A stretch of DNA of 64,000 bases from Cereibacter ovatus (GCF_900207575.1 NZ_OAOQ01000014.1:17256-81255), one strand, 5' to 3'; positions 33,491-42,930 are shown, counted from the first letter of the stretch. The notes: a model not told the origin generated them from the sequence alone. Numbers and translations are program-made.

Positions 33491-36450
33491 TCAATCGCGG
33501 TTCCGAATGGCATCGATGGGAGCCGCATATCCATGCGCCCGGCACCCTGTTCAACAACCAATTCAAAGGCCCGAGCGCCTGGAACGACTATCTCACCAGC
33601 CTCGAACAGGCGACGCCGGTGATACGCGCGATTGCGGTGACCGACTATTATTGTACCGACACCTATCAGGACGTTGTCCGAGAGATGAAGGAAAATGGCC
33701 GCCTGCCACAGGTTGCGCTTGTTTTCCCCAATGTCGAGCTACGGCTCGACGTGGCGACTGTGAAAGAACGCTGGACCAACATCCACTTGCTCGTCTGCCC
33801 CGACGATCCGAAGCATGTGGCTGAGGTGGAACGATTTCTCAGCCGGCTGAGATTTGAAGCCTTCGGCGACAACTTCGCCTGCACGAGAGAAGACTTCGTC
33901 AAGCTGGGCCGGAAATCCAAGCCAGAGCTCAGCGACGAGCGGGCCGCGTTCCGCCACGGGGCTTCGCAGTTCAAGGTCAACTTCGGAAAGTTGCGCGAAG
34001 AATACGGCAAGAGCGATTGGGCGAAAGAGAACATCCTGATCGCCGTCGCAGGGGCCGAGACCGATGGCACGTCCGGCATCCGCGATGCGAATGACGCAAC
34101 CTTGCGACAGGAAATCGAGAAGTTCGCGCACTTCATTTTTGCCAGCAGCCCGGCCCAGAGGGATTTCTGGCTAGGCCGGAAAAGCGGCGTCGGAGAAGAC
34201 CTGCTGCGCGAACGATATGACGGGTGCAAACCGTGCCTGCACGGCAGCGATGCGCATGAGCAGGCGACCGTCGCCAAGCCAGACGGCAACCGCTACTCTT
34301 GGATCAAAGGTGCGCTCGAATTCGATGCGCTACGCCAAGCCTACATCGATCCTGCGGGCCGGGCTTATGTCGGACCTAATCCCCCGTTTCGAGCGACGCC
34401 CGCACGCGTTGTCGCGGAGGTCGAATTGACGGGCGCCGACTGGGCGCAGACGCCCAAGCTCGCGCTCAACCCCGGTTTAGTCGCTATCATTGGGGCCCGG
34501 GGATCGGGCAAGACCGCGCTTGCGGATGCGATCGCGGCGGGATGCGACGCGACGGATGGACGATTGAGCAATGCGTCATTTATCGTGCGAGCGCGAGAGC
34601 ATCTCGACGGCGTAGGCGTCCGGCTGAGCTGGGAGACCGGAGATCCGTCGGTGCGCCCCTTGCTCGACGATTCATTTGATCCGTCGCTCTACCCGCGAGC
34701 GCGGTATCTTTCCCAGAAATTCGTCGAGGAGCTTTGTTCGGCTGATGGCCTCAAGGACGAATTGCTGAGCGAGATCGAACGGGTCATTTTTGAAGCGCAT
34801 AGCACGCTGGAACGCGACGGAGCGACGGATTTTCGTGAGCTGTTGGAGTTGCGGACGATCGTGTTGCGCGACAACCGCGGCCGTGACGAAGAGGCCATTG
34901 AGACACTCTCTGATCAAATCGGGCTCGAACGCGAGAAGCAGAGCCAGATCGTGGGCCTCAAATCGCAAATCACTCAGAAGGACGCGCTGATAGCGGGCTA
35001 TATCAAGAGCCGAGACAAGTTGGTAACCGCGGGCAGCGCGGAGCGCGTCGCGCGGCTGAACGCGCTGACTGAAGCCGCCGATTATGTCCGGACGCAGATT
35101 CGGCTTTGGTCACAGGAGACTCAGGCTCTGCGCTCATTGCAGAACGACGTATCCGATTTCCGAACAAATCGCGCGCCGATGGCCCTGCGAACGACCAAGC
35201 AGAACTTCGTTGGTGCGCATCTCGATGATACGTCGTGGGAGGCATTCCGGCAGACCTACGCCGGCAACGTCGACGGGACATTGACTGAGCGACTGGCCAA
35301 GGCCGAGAAGGCAACTGCAGGGTGGCGAGGTAAGGAGCTGCCGCGTAAGACGAGCGACCAGGAGCCCTTTGTCGCTGACGACGCCGAGCTTAAGCAATTG
35401 TCGCTTGGCGAACTTGAGGCCGAGATCGGCCGCATTCAGCGCCTCATTAACATTGATACCGACACTGCCAATCGCTTGCGCACGATCACCACTAAGATCG
35501 GGGACGAGAACGCCACCCTGAAGCGGCTGAAGGATTCCCTGACCGACTGCGAAGGCGCGGCGGCGCGGACCACGCAGCTCCAGTCCGATCGAGAGAAGGC
35601 CTATTTGCGGGTCTTCGAATCCATTGTTGCCGAAGAACAAGTGCTGCACGCGCTGTATCGACCGCTCATGGACCGGCTTGCGCAAGCGTCCGGGACACTG
35701 CGCAAATTGTCGTTCTCAGTGTCGCGCCATGCGGATGTGCATCGCTGGGCGACAGAGGGCGAAGGCCTGTTCGACAAACGACGCACCGGCCCGTTCAAGG
35801 GCGTTGGCACTCTGGAGGCTTGGGCCAACGCGCTGCTGAAGCCGGCGTGGGAATCGGGCGATCCAAAAGCCGTTGCCGAGGCCATGGCGGGGTTCCGCCA
35901 GGCTCATCAGGCCGAACTGCTCGATCTCTCCGAGGTGCCGCGATCACAGCAAGCGGATTATCGCTCCTGGCTGAGACGCTTCGCCAAGTGGCTTTACGGC
36001 ACGAGCCATATCGAGATCACCTATAGTATCGACTACGAAGCCGTCGACATCCGCAAGCTCTCTCCAGGCACGCGCGGCATCGTCCTGCTGTTGCTCTATC
36101 TCGCCTTGGACGATAGTGATGACCGCCCGCTGATCATCGACCAGCCGGAGGAAAACCTCGATCCGAAGTCGATCTTCGACGAGCTGGTAGAGCTATTCAT
36201 CGCCGCGAAAAACGTACGCCAGGTCATTATGGTAACGCACAACGCGAACCTCGTCGTCAACACGGATGCCGATCAGGTCATCGTTGCGTTTTCCGGCACA
36301 CATACGCCAGGCAAGCTGCCGCCCATTCGCTACCTGTCGGGTGGCCTTGAAGACGCGACGATGCGAAAGCATGTCTGCGATATCCTCGAGGGTGGCGACC
36401 GTGCATTTAAGGAGCGCGCGCGGCGCCTCCGTGTCCGCCTCGATCGATGA
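33487..36450 (+). CDS. TrlF-type PHP-domain ABC/SMC-like ATPase
   Basis: This 987-residue protein begins with a PHP-type metal-dependent domain: H14-x-H16 (EPHIHAPG), VTDYY near 51, and HGSDAH at 252-257. An ABC ATPase head follows with Walker A GARGSGKTA (336-344), a long coiled coil (about 450-800, LKSQITQKDALIAGYIKSRD and similar), then the signature LSPGTRG, Walker B LIIDQPEENLD and a switch His (MVTHNANL). This is the arrangement of TrlF-family proteins. Related Rad50-like phage-exclusion ATPases couple sensing of DNA ends or phage proteins to nuclease action; that role here is inferred. Confidence 0.8.
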   Translation: MINRGSEWHRWEPHIHAPGTLFNNQFKGPSAWNDYLTSLEQATPVIRAIAVTDYYCTDTYQDVVREMKENGRLPQVALVFPNVELRLDVATVKERWTNIHLLVCPDDPKHVAEVERFLSRLRFEAFGDNFACTREDFVKLGRKSKPELSDERAAFRHGASQFKVNFGKLREEYGKSDWAKENILIAVAGAETDGTSGIRDANDATLRQEIEKFAHFIFASSPAQRDFWLGRKSGVGEDLLRERYDGCKPCLHGSDAHEQATVAKPDGNRYSWIKGALEFDALRQAYIDPAGRAYVGPNPPFRATPARVVAEVELTGADWAQTPKLALNPGLVAIIGARGSGKTALADAIAAGCDATDGRLSNASFIVRAREHLDGVGVRLSWETGDPSVRPLLDDSFDPSLYPRARYLSQKFVEELCSADGLKDELLSEIERVIFEAHSTLERDGATDFRELLELRTIVLRDNRGRDEEAIETLSDQIGLEREKQSQIVGLKSQITQKDALIAGYIKSRDKLVTAGSAERVARLNALTEAADYVRTQIRLWSQETQALRSLQNDVSDFRTNRAPMALRTTKQNFVGAHLDDTSWEAFRQTYAGNVDGTLTERLAKAEKATAGWRGKELPRKTSDQEPFVADDAELKQLSLGELEAEIGRIQRLINIDTDTANRLRTITTKIGDENATLKRLKDSLTDCEGAAARTTQLQSDREKAYLRVFESIVAEEQVLHALYRPLMDRLAQASGTLRKLSFSVSRHADVHRWATEGEGLFDKRRTGPFKGVGTLEAWANALLKPAWESGDPKAVAEAMAGFRQAHQAELLDLSEVPRSQQADYRSWLRRFAKWLYGTSHIEITYSIDYEAVDIRKLSPGTRGIVLLLLYLALDDSDDRPLIIDQPEENLDPKSIFDELVELFIAAKNVRQVIMVTHNANLVVNTDADQVIVAFSGTHTPGKLPPIRYLSGGLEDATMRKHVCDILEGGDRAFKERARRLRVRLDR

Positions 36451-36877
36451 GGACGGAAGATGAGATGGAAAGCATGTTGGTCCGGATCGTGTCGGCCGAT
36501 CTGGCGCTACATCTCTATCAATGGCCCGCAAACGCCGAGCGGGTTCATTTGAAGTCAACAACATTCGACAGTGCTGGCAATCTTTAGTGAGGTCCCGAAA
36601 TAGCCATTCGCCCCCGTCATGTTGAACGGCAGCTTCCTGCGCTTTGGGTTCAATGTACTGTGGCTGCCGTGCCCTTCTGTGGCGCGTGCGATCATCGTCG
36701 TAGGTTGGGCGTCCGTGCTCTTGTCAACGTCTGGTCAACCCGCGAATGCCGCCTCGGCACTTCGGAAGCTGTCGAATCACGATGATACTTGGTAGATTCC
36801 AACGAGAGATTTTGCGATTTCAAAGGCTTGCTCGCTAACGCATTGATTTGAAGGGAATCTGAAAAATTACAGGGCTC
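36451..36877. other. Gene-free stretch between TrlF gene and att repeat
   Basis: About 430 bp with no frame of convincing coding character and no clear hairpin terminator directly after the TrlF gene. GC falls towards the att repeat. It may include the attachment arm sites of integrase 1, but no repeats were identified by eye. Confidence 0.4.
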
Positions 36878-36924
36878 GGCTCATAACCTGAAGGCCGTAG
36901 GTTCAAATCCTACCCCCGCAACCA
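36878..36924 (+). repeat. att repeat 1: 3' end of tRNA-fMet
   Basis: This is the 3' half of an initiator tRNA: anticodon loop CTCATAAC (CAU), variable loop, T-arm GGTTCAAATCC, acceptor strand CCCCCGCA and ACCA. The 5' half is absent, so this is an integration scar, not a gene. It differs from att 2 and 3 by a compensatory T-A for C-G pair in the T stem. Confidence 0.85.
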
Positions 36925-36952
36925 GAAAATAACGCGTTATCAAACGCTTATG

Positions 36953-36981
36953 CGCCGCCCTCCGGGGCGGCGTTTGCGTTT
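36953..36981 (+). terminator. Hairpin after att 1
   Basis: CGCCGCCC (36953-36960) pairs with GGGCGGCG (36965-36972), followed by TTTGCGTTT. Equivalent hairpins follow the other two tRNA 3' ends, so this is probably the original tRNA terminator copied with the att region. Confidence 0.5.
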
Positions 36982-37084
36982 CCAGCACCCGTGGAAGCAC
37001 TGTGGAAGCAAGAGGGCGCGAAGTCCTTCATGTCGCTGCGTAAATCTGCACGCGCCGAAATTAGTGCAGCATGAGCGGCGCCCC

Positions 37085-38920
37085 TCAAGGGAACATCCTC
37101 TCGCAAGCTGACCGATGTGCCAGCGACAGCGCCTCTGGATCGATGCCAAGCCGATCAGCGTACTGGATGCTCATTCCGTCCATCACATCGGTGATCGACA
37201 CTGCGAGCAGTTCGTCCTTCGAGAGGTGCGTCCTGCGATAGACCTGCTCCATCAAGGGAAGGATGTGGCGCTGTATCTTGGTGCGTTCGCTTGGTGAGAG
37301 CCGTGCACACAGGCAAGCATGCATGCACCAGAAGCAGGTGGCCCAGCACTCGAGCAAGTCGGCAGGAAGTTGGTCGTGGACGCTGTCAAGCTTCAAGAAC
37401 CGTATGGCGGGCTTTGACCCGCCGAAAACTTTGAAAATCAGCCGTCCGAGGACGTAAGGCCAACTGTTGGGATCGCCCTCCACGGGTAGAACCTGCAAGC
37501 TTGTCCGATCTTTCAGCTTTTCGCCTGCCTTGTCCGTGCCTCTCCACGAGGCGGCACAGATGATCATCAGTAGTGCGCGAAGCCGCAGAAAATCGCGGGA
37601 CGAAAGGCTGCCACTCTCCTGCTTGAGTTCGATGCGCTTAGCGAAGTCCGCGGCCGCCTTCACAAGCTGATCCTTCGTCGCCTGCGCCCGACGAGCGTTG
37701 CGACGCTGCTCTTCCTCGCCTCCGTCCTGAACTGGCCTCGAAGTCGGTTTGGCCGCGAACTCCTCCCCTGCCGCCATCGCGGCTTCGGCATTCTGGGTCT
37801 CGTCCCCGAGATCGAAGGCATCCTTCAGGGCGTCCTCGTCGTTTTCATCGACCGGCGTTACGAGCGAGTTCAACCCGACGATCCGGTTCAGAAAGCCGCG
37901 GACGATAGATACGTCGCTGCCGCCGAGGCTGTTGTGCTGAACATGCCCCGATTGGTGTGGCCGACGACCAGCGATGAAGTCGTCGTAGCTCAGTTGGCGA
38001 TGCTTCTGGCCGCCTTCATCCGTTTCCTTTCGAGCCTTCGGGATGGAGACGCCTTCGCCGTGCCCGTCGGCATCGCGATCTTCGATCTTCTCGAGCAAGT
38101 CCTGCACTTCGAGCAAAGCGAGGGTGGCTTCTGTTTCGCCGTCCAGCTGAGCGAGCGCATTCTCCGTTTGTCGTGAGTGTGTTTCGCGAATTGCGATCTG
38201 CAGGGCATCTATGTGCGTGATGATCCCTGGCGTGAACTCGTGCGGCCCGATCAGTCGTGCGAAGGCCGGAAGGTCATCGGTTGCCTCAATCTGGAAGCGG
38301 ATTCTCCGATGATCAGTACCTTCGAGTCGTGTCGGATTGCTGACCAGCGGCGCGCCGGAGGCAGCCAGCAATTCGACTTCATATGCCTCGGGTGCGCCGA
38401 TTTGCGCAGCTGGTCGCCAGCTCAGCGTGTCGCCGTGAACTGCGAAAATGCCCGGGTGACTCTGAGAGAGGGCGTCGAACGGGATGTCTTCTTCGACGTG
38501 CAGCGGCGGCAGCTTCTCAGCCTCAATTCTCCTCTCGGGCGTGAGCACCTTCTCCAGCCCCAACTCCGAGACAGCCCGACCTGGCGGCAGCTGACGGTAT
38601 AGGCTTGCCTCGCTGTTGGAGCCTGATGTGTTCCCAGTGCCAAGAGCTGCAACCGTGCAGTTCGCGCTGCCAATCAAGAGGTGGTCCGCCGTATCGGTTT
38701 GCGCGATCAGAGCTTTGGCATGGATGAAGCGACTGCCCCCAAAGCCATCCCGGCGATAGAGCGTGATGCCGGAAATGCTCCCTGTCGCATCCCGCGGGAA
38801 CAACCCGGTGTCTGTGTCGATGAGCGCAGCGATTGCCCGTGGGCGAAGCCGCTCAGCAAGAGCCGACAGGGCTCCGAGCCGCTCATCCCAATAGGGACTG
38901 ATGACGATCAGGCGTTTCAC
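37085..38920 (-). pseudogene. Phospholipase D-like protein, N-terminus lost
   Basis: The frame gives 611 residues from GTG 38920; a TAG lies about 15 codons further up, at the junction with phage DNA. Near the visible start is a PLD half-site: H67-A-K69 (FIHAKALIAQ) followed by GSANCT (84-89). PLD nucleases and helicase-associated PLD proteins carry more sequence upstream of this point, so the gene was probably cut by the prophage remnant. The rest is acidic and helical with no recognised domain; the C-terminal 200 residues resemble a folded helical unit. It may still yield a protein. Confidence 0.6.
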
Positions 38921-38979
38921 TTCGCCGTCGATCTCGCGGGCGACGCGTGCGCCTATGGGCTACAAGATGGACAAGGCTG

Positions 38980-39186
38980 TTCCGGCTGGCGCGGGAGGAA
39001 CGGGACGCGTGGGTGACCTGGCCTGCGCGCGCGGCGGCGCTGATGGCGGCCGAGCTCTCGGCCTCGTGCCGCGACGCGACGGGCCAGCAAATCACCGTGG
39101 AGCCAGCCGCGATGCAGAAGGTCCTGGAAAAACATGTACGCGCCCACCTCGACGAACTCGCCGAGGTCCGGCCCGACTTCCGGTGA
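38980..39186 (+). pseudogene. Terminase small subunit, C-terminal fragment
   Basis: The reading FRLAREERDAWVTWPARAAALMAAELSAS...MQKVLEKHVRAHLDELAEVRPDF closely parallels the C-terminal half of the small terminase at 9911-10447 (FRLARQERDVWVTWPGR...MQRVLEAHVREQLDALADLR). The DNA-binding N-terminus is missing: the remnant begins inside this gene. It overlaps the large terminase start by 53 bp, as in element 1. Confidence 0.8.
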
Positions 39187-40494
39187 GAGCGGCGATGGCC
39201 TGACGCACTTCGACGGCGCGGGCGAGATCCTGCGCGCCTGGGGCAACGGGCTGCGGCCCGACCCGGACCTGACCGTCTCGGAATGGGCGGACCGGCACCG
39301 GATGCTCTCGGGCCGCGCCTCGGCCGAGCCCGGGCGGTATCGCACGGTGCGCACGCCCTACATGCGCGAGATCATGGATCGGCTGTCGCCGGGCGATCCC
39401 ACGCAGCGGATCGTGTTCATGAAGGCTGCGCAGGTCGGGGCGACCGAGGCCGGCAACAACTGGATCGGCTTCGCGATCCATCAGGCGCCGGGCCCGATGC
39501 TCGCGGTCCAGCCGACGGTGGAACTGGCCAAGCGCAACTCGCGACAGCGGATCGACCCGCTGATCGACGAGAGCCCCGAGCTGCGGGAGCGGGTCAAGCC
39601 CGCGCGATCCCGCGATGCGGGCAACACGATGCTGTCGAAGGAATTCGCGGGCGGCATCCTGATCATGACGGGCGCGAACTCGGCGGTCGGGCTGCGCTCG
39701 ACCCCGGCACGGTACATCTTCCTCGACGAGGTCGACGCCTATCCGGCCTCGGCCGACGAGGAAGGCGATCCGGTGACGCTGGCCGAGGCCCGGTCGCTGA
39801 CCTTCGCCCATCGCCGCAAGGTGCTGCTCGTCTCGACCCCGACGATCCGGGGGCTGAGCCGGATCGAGCGCGAATACGAGGCGTCCGACCAGCGCCGGTT
39901 CTTCGTGCCGTGCCCGCATTGCGGTGCGATGCAGTGGCTGAAGTTCGACCGGCTGCGCTGGCAGAAGGGCCGCCCGGAGACGGCGGAGTATCACTGCGAG
40001 GGCTGCGAAACGCCCATCGCGGAGCACCACAAGACGGCGATGCTGGAGGGCGGCGAATGGCGGGCGACCGCGACCGCCGCCGATCCGACGACGGTCGGGT
40101 ATCACCTCTCGGCGCTCTATTCGCCGATCGGCTGGCTGAGCTGGGAGCGGATCGTGCGGGCATGGGACGCGGCTCAGGGGTCGGACGAGGCGATCAAGGC
40201 GTTCCGCAACACGATCCTCGGCGAGACCTGGGTCGAGACCGGGGAAGCCCCGGACTGGCAGCGGCTCTACGACCGCCGCGAGCGCTGGACATCCGACACG
40301 GTGCCAGCTGGCGGGCTGTTCCTGACCGCCGGGGCAGACGTGCAGAAGGACCGGATCGAGGTCGACGTCTGGGCATGGGGGCGCGGTCTGGAAAGCTGGC
40401 TCGTCGATCATGTCGTGATTGAGGGCGGGCCGGACCGGCACGACGCGTGGTCGGAGCTGACGGCGCTGCTGGATCGAAGCTGGCCGCATGCCCG
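39134..40494 (+). pseudogene. Terminase large subunit, N-terminal fragment (split by insert)
   Basis: About 453 residues match the gpA-type terminase at 7912-9963 almost throughout: VFMKAAQVGATEAGNNWIGF, YIFLDEVDAYPASADEEGDP, CPHCGAMQWLKFDRLRW, CEGCETPIAEHHKTAML, GADVQKDRIEVDVWAWG. Similarity stops after LLDRSWPHA at about 40494; the frame then runs into foreign sequence to a stop at 40558. The rest resumes at 42286. Confidence 0.88.
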
Positions 40495-40558
40495 GACGGC
40501 CGCTTTCGGTGCTGGCATTGACGGTTCCGATTGCTTGGAAAAACGTGAGCGACAGTAG

Positions 40559-41009
40559 CTTACTTTTTCCAAAAGTAACACACTACCGATTGACCCTTGC
40601 CGGGCCGCTCCGCTTCAATCCGTGTGGCAAGGGATACCCCTGCACCCCGAACGGCCTTTCAGGCCGTGCGGCCTTGATCCGCCCCAGCCATGTGGGGGCG
40701 GTCGGATCAAGGCCGCCGCGCCACCCCCCATGCCCATTTCCGCAGAAGTGCATATGCACACGCACTCAAACGAGCTTATGTGCTTTTGCACGTTTATGTA
40801 TTTGCAAATAAAAGACTTTTCGCATTTGTGCATATACACCTTTGTGCATTTGCAACTGTGCGCCTTGAGGGAAGCGCGAGGAGCCAGCCCCGGCCCGCTC
40901 TCCCCCACAGAGGGCCGTAGGGACGGGGCTGGCGGCGGTGCCGTTTGCGCATCCCTCACCGAAGCCGCATGTGTTGCACTTGTATACACAAACACCTACA
41001 CTATCTCGC
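40559..41009. other. Non-coding AT-rich region with TTTGCA/TGCAT repeats
   Basis: About 450 bp without a convincing gene. A GC-rich inverted repeat (GGCCTTGATCCG, about 40671-40682, and its complement CGGATCAAGGCC, about 40702-40713) is followed at 40744-40856 by an AT-rich stretch with repeated TGCATATGCAC, TTTGCACGT, ATTTGCAAAT, TTTGTGCATATAC and TTTGTGCATTTGC. This looks like iterons of a small replicon, or an operator cluster upstream of brnT. Confidence 0.5.
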
Positions 41010-41315
41010 ATGAAGGAGAAGATTGCAGGCTTCGATTGGGACGAGGGCAACTGGCCCAAGTGCGGCAAGCATGGGGTTGCCCAAACCGAGATCGAACATG
41101 TCATCGAGACGGCCAGGTTCATGGTGGATGACCCGAGCCCTAGCGAGAAGCGGTTCAGGACTGCCGGAAAGGCCCTGAGCGGTCGCTATGTGTTCGTGGC
41201 TTTCACCTTCCGGGAGAGAGGTGGGAAAACCTTCCTGCGTCCGATCAGCGCCCGCTACATGCACGAGAAGGAGATCAGGAGCTATGAAGCGCAAATGGCC
41301 CGAATTGACCTCTGA
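41010..41315 (+). CDS. brnT: BrnT-family toxin
   Basis: The 101-residue product begins MKEKIAGFDWDEGNWPKCGKHGVAQTEIEHVIE and contains RFRTAGKALSGRYVFVAFTFRERGGKTFLRPISARYMHEKE, the BrnT pattern (FDWDxxKxxxNxxKHGV...RPISARYM). BrnT is a RelE-fold ribonuclease toxin. The frame extends upstream to 40938, but the ATG at 41010 gives the family length and start. It overlaps brnA by 32 bp. Confidence 0.85.
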   Translation: MKEKIAGFDWDEGNWPKCGKHGVAQTEIEHVIETARFMVDDPSPSEKRFRTAGKALSGRYVFVAFTFRERGGKTFLRPISARYMHEKEIRSYEAQMARIDL

Positions 41316-41535
41316 CGAGGACGCAGAGCGTTTCGTAGAGGAAGCCGACCTCACCGAGTACGATTTCTCGCAGATGGTGCCGGTGAGCTTCGAGTTCGAG
41401 AAGAAGGCCGCGGCTCTCAATATGCGCATCCCGCAAAGCCTTCTGGATGCTGTTAAGGCCAAGGCGGCTGCGAAAGGGGTTCCCTTCACCCGCTATGTGC
41501 GGCTGCTCATCGAGCAGGATCTGGCACGGCCTTAG
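41284..41535 (+). CDS. brnA: BrnA-family antitoxin
   Basis: This 83-residue protein starts MKRKWPELTSDEDAERFVEEADLTEYDFS and ends in a ribbon-helix-helix-like segment (ALNMRIPQSLLDAVKAKAAAKGVPFTRYVRLLIEQDL). BrnA binds BrnT and, as a complex, represses the operon. Its start inside brnT fixes coupled translation. Confidence 0.85.
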   Translation: MKRKWPELTSDEDAERFVEEADLTEYDFSQMVPVSFEFEKKAAALNMRIPQSLLDAVKAKAAAKGVPFTRYVRLLIEQDLARP

Positions 41536-41593
41536 CCGCGACTGTTGCCACCGTCCCTGAGCGCGTTTGCTCACCGCTAGGCTGGATCGGCTC

Positions 41594-41788
41594 TTAGGTA
41601 TTCAGCTTGTCGAGCAACTCCACGACGGCGGAGCCATCATCCTCTCGTAGCGCTGCGCGTGCGATCTCGATCCCCGCGAGGACGCCTCGCAGATAGGCTC
41701 CGGCCTCTGGGTCCGTCCGTCCAGCTAGATCGGAAGTCTCGACATGATCTCGGGCCGTGTTCAGCCGCTCGGTCTGATAAGGGGTCAT
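41594..41788 (-). CDS. Small hypothetical protein
   Basis: 64 residues from the ATG at 41788, which overlaps the stop of the upstream gene (ATGA); an in-frame ATG at 41809 is less likely. Helical (TPYQTERLNTARDHVETSD...ELLDKLN). No domain recognised. Convergent with brnA. Confidence 0.55.
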   Translation of the reverse strand: MTPYQTERLNTARDHVETSDLAGRTDPEAGAYLRGVLAGIEIARAALREDDGSAVVELLDKLNT

Positions 41789-42198
41789 TCTTCTGTCCTT
41801 CTTTTCCACGGCCAGAATGAGCGCCGTGGCCGGTTGGAGAGCTTAATGGCCATCTGCCGCCACTGATCCCGATCCGCTTCAGCCTGGTCGCGGGCACGTT
41901 CGGCTGCATCTGCTCGGGCCGTCGCCAAAGCCAGCTTCTCTCGCAGGTCTGCCAGGACTTCGGGGTGGGCATATGTGGGCATTTCCGGGTGGGCGTGCCC
42001 AGTGGGCGTCCACTGGGCATTTGCCCACTTGTTGAGGTCGTCAGGGTGGATCCGCCAGCGGTTGCGGTTGTCTCTTGAGGCTTTCAGTTCAAGGGTTTCT
42101 ATGGCCCTCATGACGGTGCGCCGACTTACCTTGGCGATGTGGGCAGCCTGGGCAGGAGATATGGGCAAAAGGTGGGCGTTGCCCATGGGCAAGGTCAT
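41785..42198 (-). CDS. Plasmid-type helix-turn-helix/coiled-coil protein
   Basis: From ATG 42198 (or 42186) the protein is about 137 residues; the longer frame upstream lies over terminase sequence and is not credible. The N-terminal half is a helix-turn-helix (LPISPAQAAHIAKVSRRTVMRAIETLELKASRDNRNRWRIHPDDLNKWA). The C-terminal half is a coiled coil (LADLREKLALATARADAAERARDQAEADRDQW) ending in a basic Trp-rich tail. This layout is common on small alphaproteobacterial plasmids near replication or mobilisation genes. Confidence 0.6.
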   Translation of the reverse strand: MTLPMGNAHLLPISPAQAAHIAKVSRRTVMRAIETLELKASRDNRNRWRIHPDDLNKWANAQWTPTGHAHPEMPTYAHPEVLADLREKLALATARADAAERARDQAEADRDQWRQMAIKLSNRPRRSFWPWKRRTEE

Positions 42199-42285
42199 GT
42201 GCGCTTCCGGTGCGCCAACGCCCTTGGGTGTGCACCATCCTTTGCCTTCTCGGCGAAGGCTGCACGAGCAATATCGGCTGAACGC

Positions 42286-42930
42286 GGCGCGCATCTGCGG
42301 ATCGCGCGGCTGGCCATCGACACCGGCTATGAGGCCCCGGCGGTCTATTCCTGGTCGCGGGCGCAGGGGTTTGGGCAAGTGTCGCCGGTGAAGGGTGTCG
42401 AGGGGTTCAATCGCTCGAGCCCGGTCTCGGGGCCGACCTTCGTCGATGCGACCGAGGGCGGCAAACGCCTGCGGCGTGGCGCCCGGCTCTGGACCGTGGC
42501 AGTCTCGACCTTCAAAGCCGAGACCTACCGCTTCCTGCGACTGGCGCGGCCGACCGAGGAGGAGGAGGCCGAGGGTGCCGCGTTCCCGCCCGGCACGATC
42601 CACCTGCCGACGTGGGTGGAAAGCGAATGGCTGAAGCAGGTCGTGGCCGAACAGCTGGTGACGGTTCGCACGAAGCGGGGCTTCGCGAAACTCGAATGGC
42701 AGAAGCTTCGCGAGCGCAACGAGGCGCTGGATTGCCGGGTCTATGCCCGCGCCGCCGCCTGGATCGCGGGCGCGGACCGCTGGCCGGACGAGAAATGGCG
42801 CGACCTCGAGGATCAGCTCGGGGCGGCGCCAACGGAAATCGATGGCGCGGGGCGGGTTAACCGGCCGCAATCCGCACCCCAGGGAAAACGGCAGTCGGAC
42901 TGGCTTGGCCGACGCGGAGGATGGTTCTAA
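42286..42930 (+). pseudogene. Terminase large subunit, C-terminal fragment
   Basis: Resumes the gpA-type terminase: RIARLAIDTGYEAPAVYSWSRAQGFGQV, SGPTFVDATEGGKRLRRGARLWTVAVSTFKAETYRFLRL, and CRVYARAAAWIAGADRW, then a shorter, different tail than the intact copy. It ends at a TAATG overlap with gpW. Confidence 0.85.

Larger units (their letters stand above)
1..36924. mobile_element. Element 1: lambda-like prophage, left end outside window
   Basis: Minus-strand structural genes at 1-10447 follow lambda head-tail order. Replication, methyltransferase and regulatory genes follow, then an integrase at 30195-31469 and a tRNA-fMet 3'-end repeat at 36878-36924. The left end is not in the window, and no CI-type repressor or lysis gene was recognised. 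Defence-type cargo sits at 1467-2357, 11537-12157, 17003-23900, 24165-25264 and 32438-36450. The block 17003-23900 has clearly lower GC than the phage genes, so it was probably acquired separately. Treating everything as one prophage is an inference from continuity; the middle could be composite. Confidence 0.6.
40495..42285. mobile_element. 1.8-kb plasmid-like insert carrying BrnT/BrnA
   Basis: The two halves of the terminase gene fit together if this segment is removed (SWPHA ... GAHLRIARLAIDTGYEA). It carries an AT-rich repeat region, BrnT/BrnA, a small gene and a helix-turn-helix/coiled-coil protein of the kind found on small alphaproteobacterial plasmids. No transposase is present and no clear terminal repeats, only a short GCCGC-N-TTC similarity at both ends, so it may be an integrated small plasmid or a passenger module. 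Confidence 0.65.

Noticed and set aside
36878..36924. Functional tRNA-Met genes at the three att repeats
   Set aside because: Sequence upstream does not supply a D arm or 5' acceptor strand; only anticodon-to-CCA is present in each case.
38177..39016. Plus-strand frames over the PLD gene
   Set aside because: They oppose a long minus-strand frame with a clear HxK...GSxN motif and lack any pattern of their own.
39092..40489. 465-residue minus-strand protein
   Set aside because: Antisense of the terminase fragment, with His/Arg/Pro-rich low-complexity composition.
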